13,543 bases of DNA from Tannerella sp. (GCA_031263835.1 JAISEZ010000161.1:1-13543); one strand, 5' to 3'. Counted from the first letter of the stretch, positions 1 through 7,657 are shown. Numbers and translations: made by a program. Notes: a model not told the origin generated them from the sequence alone.

Positions 1-12
1 GTGATTTAAAAA

Positions 13-33
13 TCTCGTACCACTGGTACGGGA
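13..33. repeat. Short perfect-loop hairpin upstream of the protease gene
   Basis: CGTACC (16-21) and GGTACG (25-30) form a 6-base stem with a 3-base loop. The stem extends to 9 pairs (13-21 with 25-33) if one G-T wobble is allowed. It lies about 54 bases before the start codon at 87 and is not followed by a T run, so it is not a classic terminator. It could be an attenuator-like or operator site, or the tail of an upstream gene. Confidence 0.4.
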
Positions 34-86
34 AATTGAAATGCTGGAGGAAACAGGATTGAAAAATTAATTATACTGTAAATACG

Positions 87-2555
87 ATGAATACAAAAAA
101 GAGCATTTTGGGCTTGGCATTATGCCTGTCCGGCATCCTTTTAAGCGGATGCAAAAACTGCGGCAGGGACGCCCTGCCGCTAACGAAGACGTTTGAGCGC
201 CTGCGTGCAGGCGACGCATGGAGCCGCACCGGGACGGGAACGGAAAAAACCTTCGCCGTTCGAGCGGCTGAAGACCGTTCCGTGCCGTCCGCGGCGCCGG
301 AAATGAAGGGAACTGTTCAGAAAGCCGGCTTTTTCGGCTGGATTCTCTGGCTGATGCTCGCGGGTGTCATCCTGCTCGTTCTTTATTTTATCAGCCGGAT
401 TTATCTGGTGAGACTGGGAGTCAGGGCGGGACTCAGAACCATCGGGAAGGAGAAGGATGAGAAGCAGCTGGAAGGGCTTGTACAGATGGCCAGGAACGAC
501 CGGTTGCGTGAAGCGGCCATTAACAGGCTCGTCCGTGCTCCGAAAAGGCTGCTCCTGTCGGAACATATTCAACTCTTTTTATCTCCGGAAGAAGGCGTTA
601 CGCTGGGCAATTCGCGGAAAAATTACCTGTCGTGCGAATACAGCCTTGCAACCAGAATAAAAACGAATGTCTGGAAAAAAACGGTGGTCGTCCTGGGCGA
701 ACAGACTCCCGAAAAAATACTTTTCCAGGAAACCACGAGGGCGGGATGGTCGCTGGCCGCGCTGGGCAGGCTGATAACGCAGAACTGCACGCTCGAACAG
801 TTCAAGACCTCTCTCGACGAGTATTCGAACAAAGCTCTTCCGGACTACCTGAAACTGTATGATGACCTGGACGGCAGGAGCAAGCGCCTGTTCGCGATAC
901 AGGCCGAACTGATAGAAACGCATGAGCGGTTCACCCGCAGGCTGGAGGAATGTGACGGGGAGGAAAAAAAGCGGCTCTCCCGCCTGCTCAAAAATCCCCG
1001 CTTCAAAAAGGGGCTGGACGTGCTGGAAGAAAAACCGGACGGAGATACATCGCCCGACACGCTCGATTATCTTGCCCAGCGGCTGAGAAATCTCAAAATA
1101 GAAATCGAAACGAGGGAGGAAACGTTTCTGGAGATGAAGCCCTCGTTTGAAAAGGGAATACTTGCCTATACGGACGCGGCCGGAGTGCTTCCGTTTTCCT
1201 ATATCATGCAGGTGATAGGCGACAGCCAGAATCATTTTGACCGTTTCATCCGGCAGGGTGCAATCATGGGGGTCATGGACTTCCTTGCGGAATACCGCAC
1301 GGATAAAACGGTCAGGGTCTGTTACGAAGGCATGATTTCGGCGCGCCGCAGGATGATTAGTACCGACAGTCTTGTGATGAAATTCTTTGAAGTGCGGGCG
1401 CCGGTAAACTGCACGGCGAAGGAATATGCGGCCATCCTCAAAGAAGTGCTTCGCTGCGCCAATCCGGACATCCCTTACGGCGATATGGAAAAACTGATGG
1501 AAATCGCCGAAAAGGAAATCCCCGGCGTGATGGACCTGCTTTTCAATTACCCCCTGCGACTGATTGACCCCGTCCAGAAAAAGACAACGGCCGGACTTCG
1601 CTGGTTTGAGCCGTATCGCCATGTCCAGTGGGTGCATCATACGCCGCCCTACAATTCCGGGCCTGTACTGGGTCGCTTCCACGACGTGCTGGATTTGACC
1701 CGGCCCAACAGTTCGGGGCTGGATGTACGGCTTTTTACCGACTCCTATGCCGCGATTCCCCTGCTGTTTCACGAGTACTGCCATTATATGGAAGACCTGA
1801 ACGAAGCAAGCGTACATCTGAAAACGCATCTGTTCTCGCTTGATTTTTACCGCAGGTATGGAGAGGCCCGTCCCGAAAAGGACGCCGTTTTTACGCAGCT
1901 GAGCCGGCTGCTTGGCAGGTCGCCCGATTCAAGCCGGTTTACCGATTTAAACAGTCTGATTATGGACTGCTACGGGAAACCGAAGTCAAGAGAAGAAGCG
2001 ATAAGTGCGGCCAAAGACGATTTGCGGGAAAAAAACGCTCTCATTAAAACCGGCAATAAAGGCGAAAAGTGGCATCCCGAAGTCAAAATGCCGTATTTAA
2101 ACAAAGACGGCGACAGGGCGAATGCCGCTCTGATTGCAGAAATCGTTATCCGCTATGCACAGGTGCCGCGAACCGTTACGCAGGAGGAATTTGAAAAGAT
2201 GAAAGCGGACTGGATGCCCGTTCGTCCGGAACTGTATGCACGCTATCAGGCATCCGTCCCCGACATGTTTTTGCGGCTCGAGGAAAAGGATTCGCCCGAA
2301 CAGCTGGTCCTGTCCTATCCCGACTGGATAAGTTTCAGGGACTGGTGCATAAGGGAAAACCATATCGAGCCGTATAGGGGAAGCAAAGAGACGCCGGAAG
2401 CGATAGAGGCCATCATAGACGAAATGGACGACGGCGGGAACGAAAAAGCCCCGGATACCATGGACGAGCTGCTGCGCTTCAACCAGGGATACAGGGACAT
2501 GCTGCTCAAGTTTCCCGACAGGAATAAGGGTAAAAGCAAGAAAAGAAACAGATAA
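87..2555 (+). CDS. Membrane lipoprotein with HExxH zinc metallopeptidase motif
   Basis: The N-terminus is a lipoprotein signal: KK at 4-5, a hydrophobic stretch, then LSGC at 19-22 with Cys22 as the predicted lipidated residue. This supports the ATG start at 87. A second hydrophobic segment spans about residues 81-102 and is followed by several Arg/Lys residues (104-123). Residues about 250-360 are charged and helical, possibly coiled coil. HEYCH at 562-566 is a HExxH zinc-binding and catalytic motif, preceded by a hydrophobic helix (IPLLF), so the protein is probably a zincin-type metallopeptidase. The third zinc ligand cannot be assigned; E569 and E573 and more distant acids are candidates. 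No known family is recognised for the rest of the 822 residues. By the positive-inside rule the large C-terminal part, including the protease motif, is predicted to be cytoplasmic (inference). It ends 12 bases before the STAND NTPase gene, so the two are very likely co-transcribed and may act together. No Bacteroidota -7 box is evident just upstream. Confidence 0.75.
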   Translation: MNTKKSILGLALCLSGILLSGCKNCGRDALPLTKTFERLRAGDAWSRTGTGTEKTFAVRAAEDRSVPSAAPEMKGTVQKAGFFGWILWLMLAGVILLVLYFISRIYLVRLGVRAGLRTIGKEKDEKQLEGLVQMARNDRLREAAINRLVRAPKRLLLSEHIQLFLSPEEGVTLGNSRKNYLSCEYSLATRIKTNVWKKTVVVLGEQTPEKILFQETTRAGWSLAALGRLITQNCTLEQFKTSLDEYSNKALPDYLKLYDDLDGRSKRLFAIQAELIETHERFTRRLEECDGEEKKRLSRLLKNPRFKKGLDVLEEKPDGDTSPDTLDYLAQRLRNLKIEIETREETFLEMKPSFEKGILAYTDAAGVLPFSYIMQVIGDSQNHFDRFIRQGAIMGVMDFLAEYRTDKTVRVCYEGMISARRRMISTDSLVMKFFEVRAPVNCTAKEYAAILKEVLRCANPDIPYGDMEKLMEIAEKEIPGVMDLLFNYPLRLIDPVQKKTTAGLRWFEPYRHVQWVHHTPPYNSGPVLGRFHDVLDLTRPNSSGLDVRLFTDSYAAIPLLFHEYCHYMEDLNEASVHLKTHLFSLDFYRRYGEARPEKDAVFTQLSRLLGRSPDSSRFTDLNSLIMDCYGKPKSREEAISAAKDDLREKNALIKTGNKGEKWHPEVKMPYLNKDGDRANAALIAEIVIRYAQVPRTVTQEEFEKMKADWMPVRPELYARYQASVPDMFLRLEEKDSPEQLVLSYPDWISFRDWCIRENHIEPYRGSKETPEAIEAIIDEMDDGGNEKAPDTMDELLRFNQGYRDMLLKFPDRNKGKSKKRNR

Positions 2556-2567
2556 AACCGAAACAGG

Positions 2568-5429
2568 ATGCAAGTTAAAAACAGAGCCATACGACTGTTC
2601 GTATCTTCCACCTTTCAGGATATGCATGAAGAACGGGATGAACTGTGCCGTTTTGTATTTCCCTGGCTCGAAGATTTTTGCAGCCGGCGAAACATCGGAT
2701 TCACGGGCATCGACCTGCGCTGGGGCGTGACGGAAGAGGAAGTGCGGCAGGGAAAAACCGTCGGCCTGTGCCTGACGGAAATCGACCACTGCCGGCCCTA
2801 TTTTCTGGGGATTCTGGGCGAACGCTACGGCTGGATTCCCGCACAGAAAATGACGGAGGAATACCGGAAGCTGTTCCGGGAAGACCGTTCCATCACGGAA
2901 GCCGAAATACACTACGGCGCGCTTTCCTGTCCGCACGGCAGGAAAGCAAAGGCCTTCTTCTGCCTGCGCGACAGCGCCTATACGGAAAGGACGCTCGGCC
3001 TGGGCGCGGAAGACGCCGACGCCCGGGAACGCCAGAAGCAGTTGAAAGACCGTATCCGGAAAAGCCCTTACCCCGTGCTGGACGGCTACACTTCGATGGA
3101 TGCGTTTGGCGCGTTTATCCGCGAACAGCTCGGCGCGGCCATCGAAAAGGACTTTCCGGAAGACGGCGGAACGGACAGCGAATACGGACGCGAATCGGTC
3201 GCACATGCGTATTATGCCTCCGTTCAAAACCGGATTTTCACGGGACGGGAAAGGGAATTGCTGGAAACGGACAGCCACGTGAAGGCATCCCCCCGTCCCG
3301 TTCCGCTCTTTGTCACGGGTGCGCCGGGCGCGGGCAAAACGGCTTTCCTTGCACGCTGGGCCGTTCGCCGGCAGGAAACCTGCCCCGACGACTTTGTCTT
3401 TATGCACTTCTACGGCGCGTCGCTCCTTTCCGACCAGTGGGAAAGCGTGGCCAAACGCCTTATTTACGAGTTGTGTCGGAAATTTGAACTTGAATTCAAG
3501 CTGCCCGAAACGTCGGGCGAACTGATGAGCGTCCTTTCGGACTACCTGCAGACGGCTTCGGGCAGAAACGCGGAAATCATACTCGTGCTGGACGGCATAG
3601 ACCTGATAACCTCGGATTCGCCGGTCGGTCTGGCGTGGTTGCCGAAAGACCTGCCCGCAGGCGTAAAAATGCTCCTGTCGGTCAAAACGGCGGAAGGACG
3701 GACCCGTCTGCTGGGAAGGAATTACCGGGAATACCGGCTGGCGATGCTGAAGCCCGCCGAACAGAACGCCCTGATTGCCTCCCACCTCAAACCCTACGGC
3801 AAGAAGCTGGAAAAGCATCACATCGCCCGTATCCTGCAGGCAAAGGCGGCCAAAAACCCGCTGTATCTCGGCGTCCTGCTGCACGAGCTGTGCACGCGGG
3901 CAACGCACGACCGGATGAACAGCCTGCTGACATATTATTTGCAGGCCGGCAACGCGACGGAACTTTTCGTGAAAGTGATTGAGGCATACGTCCGGACGTA
4001 TGGCGAGGACATCACCCGCAACACCCTTTCGCTGCTCTGGGGCGCAAGGCACGGCCTGACGGAAGGCGAACTGCTGTCCATGCTCCGGGTTCCGCAGGCG
4101 AAGTTTTCGCCCCTCTATCTGGCCCTGAAACCTTATCTTGTAAACAAAAACGGCATCCTGAATTTTGCCTGTACCGCCTTGCGGGACGCGGTGAAACACA
4201 GTTACCTGTCCGGCGCTGCGGCGCAGAAAGCGATTCGCCGCCGTCTGGCCGGCGAGTTTATGACCGGACGGACGTTCCACGCGCTGGAGGAAACCGTCTG
4301 GCTGCTGAAAAAGACGGAGGCCTACGAGAAACTGTACGGCGTGCTGAGCGACCCGGACCATTTTTCCCGGCTCTGGAAACATCATTCTTCCGAAGTGAAA
4401 ATGTACTGGGAGAAAATCGAATCGCACACGAAAAAACAGCGCCTGACGACGTATCCTCTCGCCGAAAACCGGCTGGAAGAGTTACCGAAGACGACCCTGC
4501 TCGATTTGGCCCTGTTCTTTTTTGAAACCGGCTATCCCGACGAAGCCGAAAGGCTGCTGAAGTTTTTGTCCGGACTGTACCCGACATACACGAATCGCGA
4601 TATATGCCAGCGCGCCTTCGGGATGCTGGGCAACCTGTACTGTGCCGCCGGAAAATACCGCGAAGCAAAGACCTGTTATAACCGGAAACTGATACTCTGC
4701 CGGCAGGACGGTCTTACGCTCGAAAAGGCGCGCGTGTATGGCAATCTGGGTGTGATGGAAAGTATCGTCAAAAACTACGGCGAGGCGCTGAAATATTACA
4801 AAAAGGCCGGCGAAGTCTGTCACAAACTGGGTTTTTTGCAAGGCATGCAGGCCGATTTGGGTAACCGGGGCAATATCTATTTCGAGATGAAGGAGTACGA
4901 TAAAGCCATGGAGCTTTTCAAATCTCAGGAACAGATATGTCGCGAGAGCGGGCATCTTCCGGGGCTGACAGCCGCGCTGGGCAATACGGGGCTGGTGATG
5001 ATGGAAAGGAAGGAATACAGCGCAGCCCTGGCGCTGTTTGAAGAGCAGGAGGAGCTGTGCCGGAAGACGGGAGACTTCAACCGTATGCATATCATGTACG
5101 GAAACCGTGCCAAGGCGCTGTATGAATCGGGGCAGAAGAAGGAATCCCTGAAATGGCTGGAACGCAAGCTCGCGCTCTGCGAACGGATTAACCACTTCGA
5201 CGGACAGCAAATGGCCCTGGCCAATTTGATTGTCTATTACATGGGCAAAAATGAGCTGGAGTTGGACACGGCGCTGGATTTGTGTCGCAGGCGAATGGAA
5301 CTGTGTCAGAAGCACAGGGCGAGAGTTCCGTATGCGGAATCGCTGATTCAGTATGCGCATGTTTTGAGAAAGCGCGGCGAAAAACATGAAGCGGACAAGA
5401 TTTTGAGACAGGTAGAAATATTAATGTAA
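2568..5429 (+). CDS. DUF4062-STAND NTPase-TPR protein (nephrocystin-3-like layout)
   Basis: Three parts are visible. Residues about 8-115 form a DUF4062 domain, with RLFVSSTFQDMHEERD at 9-24, DLRWGVTEEE at 49-58 and ILGERYGW at 82-89; these closely resemble the same segments of eukaryotic TEP1 and NPHP3. Residues about 225-560 are a STAND/NACHT-type P-loop NTPase: Walker A GAPGAGKT (251-258), Walker B ILVLDGID (338-345), and NPLYL (430-434) typical of STAND proteins. Residues about 645-953 are TPR-like helical repeats with a 40-residue period, each full unit ending in a conserved Cys. STAND ATPases are usually autoinhibited sensors that oligomerise on ligand binding; the repeats would be the sensor and DUF4062 the signalling or effector end (family knowledge plus inference). 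No signal peptide or membrane segment is seen, so it is cytoplasmic. It follows the membrane metallopeptidase gene by 12 bases. A role in phage defence is plausible but unproven. The ATG at 2568 leaves only eight residues before the conserved strand and suits the domain. Confidence 0.85.
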   Translation: MQVKNRAIRLFVSSTFQDMHEERDELCRFVFPWLEDFCSRRNIGFTGIDLRWGVTEEEVRQGKTVGLCLTEIDHCRPYFLGILGERYGWIPAQKMTEEYRKLFREDRSITEAEIHYGALSCPHGRKAKAFFCLRDSAYTERTLGLGAEDADARERQKQLKDRIRKSPYPVLDGYTSMDAFGAFIREQLGAAIEKDFPEDGGTDSEYGRESVAHAYYASVQNRIFTGRERELLETDSHVKASPRPVPLFVTGAPGAGKTAFLARWAVRRQETCPDDFVFMHFYGASLLSDQWESVAKRLIYELCRKFELEFKLPETSGELMSVLSDYLQTASGRNAEIILVLDGIDLITSDSPVGLAWLPKDLPAGVKMLLSVKTAEGRTRLLGRNYREYRLAMLKPAEQNALIASHLKPYGKKLEKHHIARILQAKAAKNPLYLGVLLHELCTRATHDRMNSLLTYYLQAGNATELFVKVIEAYVRTYGEDITRNTLSLLWGARHGLTEGELLSMLRVPQAKFSPLYLALKPYLVNKNGILNFACTALRDAVKHSYLSGAAAQKAIRRRLAGEFMTGRTFHALEETVWLLKKTEAYEKLYGVLSDPDHFSRLWKHHSSEVKMYWEKIESHTKKQRLTTYPLAENRLEELPKTTLLDLALFFFETGYPDEAERLLKFLSGLYPTYTNRDICQRAFGMLGNLYCAAGKYREAKTCYNRKLILCRQDGLTLEKARVYGNLGVMESIVKNYGEALKYYKKAGEVCHKLGFLQGMQADLGNRGNIYFEMKEYDKAMELFKSQEQICRESGHLPGLTAALGNTGLVMMERKEYSAALALFEEQEELCRKTGDFNRMHIMYGNRAKALYESGQKKESLKWLERKLALCERINHFDGQQMALANLIVYYMGKNELELDTALDLCRRRMELCQKHRARVPYAESLIQYAHVLRKRGEKHEADKILRQVEILM

Positions 5430-5435
5430 TAAAGC

Positions 5436-5552
5436 GAATCGGTAGTTAGTAGATAGTAGATAGTAGTTAGTAGAATGGGATACATTAGCTTGTACGGGCG
5501 AAAGCATTTCGCCCCTACTAACTACTATCTACTAACTACTAACTACCGATTC
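5436..5552. repeat. Palindromic intergenic element, copy 1 (38-base inverted arms)
   Basis: The left arm (5436-5473) and right arm (5515-5552) are inverted copies matching at 37 of 38 positions. Each arm begins with GAATCGG and then runs in 7-base units of TTAGTAG or ATAGTAG. Between them lie 22 unique bases and a perfect 8-base-stem hairpin, GGGCGAAA/TTTCGCCC, at 5496-5514. The segment 5496-5552 is identical to 7572-7628 in copy 2. It begins six bases after the STAND gene stop, so it may also terminate that transcript. It has no coding capacity and looks like a MITE-like or dispersed palindromic repeat. Confidence 0.85.
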
Positions 5553-5570
5553 AAATAAATATAGACGAAT

Positions 5571-6062
5571 ATGGCATTTTACAAAGAAAAGAAGAAACTT
5601 GCACTGGGTTATGTATTACCCGCACCTAACCCGTTTAACGGCGGTGAATTTACCGTTCAACCGTCAATCGCTATGCAATCCACCGGTTATAATGAGTTTT
5701 ATGGAAAAACGTTTGCCGGATTGGAAGGACAGGTCGATTACAAAGTGGTGCTGGAAGTGTGGGATGAATATGAACCGGACCGCAGAGCGGCCCGGAAGAA
5801 TCTCGCCAGGGTGAGCGGCATGTTGCTTGCTGACGATGTCGAACAGCTTGAACAGCTTCTGGCCCGGAAACCGGCTGCCGACTGGTTAAACTGCATCTTC
5901 CTCGAAGAAGAGGAAACCGATAACCTGGTGGGCGCGATGAAAGCGGCTTCTCCGGAATGTCGGAGCGTGATTACCGCCGCTCTCACAAAGGAACTGGAGC
6001 GGTTAGTCAACTTTAAAACGCTGTTCGAGCGAATGCTGAATGAACTGAAAAGCAGTGATTAG
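5571..6062 (+). CDS. Hypothetical protein, 163 residues
   Basis: I do not recognise this family. The N-terminal third (residues 1-65) looks beta-rich, with a basic start (KEKKK at 5-9), Pro/Gly-rich turns and aromatic strands ending in YKVVLEVWDEYE. The remainder is alpha-helical and charged, with an acidic EEEE run at about 110 and a Leu-rich C-terminal helix. There is no signal peptide or membrane segment, so it is probably cytoplasmic. It lies 19 bases after palindromic element copy 1, and its last codons and TAG stop fall in a GTGATTA-type 7-base repeat array, so its C-terminus may have been reset when the repeat arrived. The next gene starts 64 bases downstream on the same strand. Codon use resembles the neighbours. 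Real gene status is likely, function unknown. Confidence 0.65.
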   Translation: MAFYKEKKKLALGYVLPAPNPFNGGEFTVQPSIAMQSTGYNEFYGKTFAGLEGQVDYKVVLEVWDEYEPDRRAARKNLARVSGMLLADDVEQLEQLLARKPAADWLNCIFLEEEETDNLVGAMKAASPECRSVITAALTKELERLVNFKTLFERMLNELKSSD

Positions 6063-6089
6063 TGGTTAGTGATTAATGATTAGTGGAAT
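6055..6089 (+). repeat. 7-base repeat array (GTGATTA/GTGGTTA type)
   Basis: Consecutive units GTGATTA, GTGGTTA, GTGATTA, ATGATTA and GTGGAAT run from 6055. The first unit supplies the TAG stop codon (6060-6062) of the 163-residue gene. The same unit family recurs at 8967-9052 and 13283-13326. Confidence 0.8.
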
Positions 6090-6090
6090 C

Positions 6091-6122
6091 ATTGAATTAT
6101 TGAATCTTTGAATCTTTGAATT
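6091..6122 (+). repeat. 8-base repeat array before paralogue 1
   Basis: Four consecutive 8-base units, ATTGAATT, ATTGAATC, TTTGAATC and TTTGAATT, end four bases before the ATG at 6127. They therefore occupy the ribosome-binding region of the gene. A related array sits at the same place before paralogue 2. It could affect translation, or its TTTG steps could imitate Bacteroidota promoter boxes (inference). Confidence 0.75.
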
Positions 6123-6126
6123 TCTT

Positions 6127-7428
6127 ATGGCAAAGAAGAAAGCAAATATCCATGCGCAGCAGCAGAAGTTGCTGGCTGCGCAACGCAAGAAAGCATTCAT
6201 GCAGAAATTACGCAGTTACTGTGCGATGATAGGCGACGCATCCTGGTTTGATTTGATTCCGGACTATGTCCGGGAATCCATTTACCTGAACCGGGGGACT
6301 TCGTTCAAAATTCGTGTGGAGAAAGGCGCGAAAGTCACGAAGCGTTTCGTGAAAATACTGTATGCCCATATCGACGAACAGATGAAAAGCGACACCCTGG
6401 AGTTGTTGCCCGGCAGCGGTAAAAAGGTGACTCTCTTCGATTACTACCGGATTATATACATACTGGAAGCCATGCTCCTGCTGGATGAAGTTTCTTTCTG
6501 GGGAAAGGAAAATTTCAGGGAATTGTGTGATTCCGCCAAAGCGCGGCTCAAGAATTACTATCAGCAGACTGCGAATATTCTTCACAATGCCTGTTACGCT
6601 TTTTCCGACCTGAGCAAACACTATCTTTACACCTTTACCTACGACACGCCGGGCGAACCGCCGCATATCAACAACCGCGAATTCGACGCCCGAAAGCATC
6701 AGATAGTAACCATCGGCAACCTGCCGCTGGACATGCGGCATGTGAAAATAGACGGCGACAGGCGTCCGGTATGGCAGGTGGGAGAAGTCCTGCACAACAG
6801 CAACGTCTCCACCGTCGACCCGGTGTACGTGCCGCTGCAGCGGCTGAAAATCCCCGGAGCCAAACCCGACGGGGAGGCCCCCGTCTATATCCAGCAACAC
6901 GCCATTGACCGGACGATGAAACGCGCCTACTGCGCCTTCCCCGGTACCGTGGAATCGCTCGTATCCAAAGCGTTTTTAGAAGAACGCAAAATCATTCCCT
7001 CCGGAAAGAATCACTACCTGGTCGAATGCTATTACGACGACGTGAAGATAGGCTACTTTTCGGCCACGTATGTGGACAGCATCCTGGTCATTCGCACCTT
7101 CCTGCTGATTACGCACAGCGGCACGCCCGAAGGCCGGAAACTCGAAGAACTGACCGGCCTGAAAAAAAGGGACAAGGCCTATCTGGCCCTGGACGATTTG
7201 CGTTCGCTGGCCAATTCGGACATTATTGACGACGAAGAAGTCCGTGACATATTTATGAAAGCCGGCTGTGAATCCATACTCGAGTTATGTGAAAGTGTGA
7301 AAATGGGATACGAATACGGCTGGCTGTGGGACAAGACGACACAAAGCCGGGAACTCTCCAAAATGATACTCGAATATATCCGGCTGGGCGCCAGCGATGA
7401 GGAATACTTCGTAAACGACGATGAATAG
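6127..7428 (+). CDS. Tandem paralogue 1, protein of unknown function (433 residues)
   Basis: This family is not recognised. It is about 74% identical by eye to the protein at 7658-8965. The N-terminus is basic and Gln-rich (MAKKKANIHAQQQK). Strongly shared blocks are SYCAMIGDASWFDLIP (30-45), KRFVKILYAHIDE (72-84) and most of residues 285-367, including KIIPSGKNHYLVECYYDD and LVIRTFLLITHSGTPEGRK. The central region (about 121-180) is the most divergent. Residues 258-266 read HAIDRTMKR, an H-A-x-x-R-x-x-x-R pattern followed by alternating strands. That is weakly reminiscent of DUF4258/RelE-like toxin-type folds, but this is only an impression. There is no signal peptide or membrane segment. 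The ATG at 6127 is supported by the paralogue having the same first 15 residues. The stop codon TAG shares its last base with palindromic element copy 2. An 8-base repeat array lies directly upstream. Confidence 0.75.
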   Translation: MAKKKANIHAQQQKLLAAQRKKAFMQKLRSYCAMIGDASWFDLIPDYVRESIYLNRGTSFKIRVEKGAKVTKRFVKILYAHIDEQMKSDTLELLPGSGKKVTLFDYYRIIYILEAMLLLDEVSFWGKENFRELCDSAKARLKNYYQQTANILHNACYAFSDLSKHYLYTFTYDTPGEPPHINNREFDARKHQIVTIGNLPLDMRHVKIDGDRRPVWQVGEVLHNSNVSTVDPVYVPLQRLKIPGAKPDGEAPVYIQQHAIDRTMKRAYCAFPGTVESLVSKAFLEERKIIPSGKNHYLVECYYDDVKIGYFSATYVDSILVIRTFLLITHSGTPEGRKLEELTGLKKRDKAYLALDDLRSLANSDIIDDEEVRDIFMKAGCESILELCESVKMGYEYGWLWDKTTQSRELSKMILEYIRLGASDEEYFVNDDE

Positions 7429-7628
7429 AATCAGTAGTTAGTAGTTAGTAGATAGTAGTTAGTAGAATGGATACATCAGTTCATATACAAAATCAAATAG
7501 TATCGGCAGATGCAGCGCCTGTTGCCGTATTCCGGTATGGAAATGTGCAGCTTTCCCGCCGGCTGCCTTGCGGGCGAAAGCATTTCGCCCCTACTAACTA
7601 CTATCTACTAACTACTAACTACCGATTC
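7428..7628. repeat. Palindromic intergenic element, copy 2, with longer centre
   Basis: The left arm (7428-7465) and right arm (7591-7628) match as inverted copies at 37 of 38 positions. The right 57 bases (7572-7628), including the GGGCGAAA/TTTCGCCC hairpin, are identical to copy 1. The centre is longer: 106 bases (7466-7571) against 22 in copy 1, with a recognisably similar beginning (AATGGATACAT against AATGGGATACAT) followed by unrelated sequence. The first base is the last base of the TAG stop of paralogue 1. The gap to the next gene is otherwise empty. Confidence 0.85.
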
Positions 7629-7629
7629 G

Positions 7630-7653
7630 CTTGAATCATTGAATCTTTGAATC
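7630..7653 (+). repeat. 8-base repeat array before paralogue 2
   Basis: Three units, CTTGAATC, ATTGAATC and TTTGAATC, end four bases before the ATG at 7658, mirroring the array in front of paralogue 1. The gene and its leader therefore seem to have been duplicated together. Confidence 0.75.
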
Positions 7654-7657
7654 TCAA

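Noticed and set aside
5..70. Possible C-terminal tail of an upstream gene (reads as LVPLVREIEMLEETGLKN before TAA at 68-70)
   Set aside because: It looks protein-like, but there is an in-frame TGA at 2-4. Joining it to the preceding frame would need one extra A in the A run at 8-12. Too short and at the window edge to call; reading the sequence left of the window would settle it.
579..1829. A 416-codon open frame on the - strand
   Set aside because: It is antisense to the lipoprotein metallopeptidase gene, with no recognisable motifs. It is a compositional shadow.
2097..4427. A 776-codon open frame on the - strand
   Set aside because: It lies opposite the ends of the protease gene and the DUF4062-STAND gene, whose + strand motifs (Walker A and B, SSTFQDMHEERD) are unmistakable. 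Its translation shows no recognisable domain and is compositionally odd, with many F, R, Q and H residues.
5496..5514. GGGCGAAA/TTTCGCCC hairpin as a stand-alone rho-independent terminator
   Set aside because: It has a strong stem but no T run after it, and it is an invariant internal part of the palindromic element in both copies. It is better described as part of that element.
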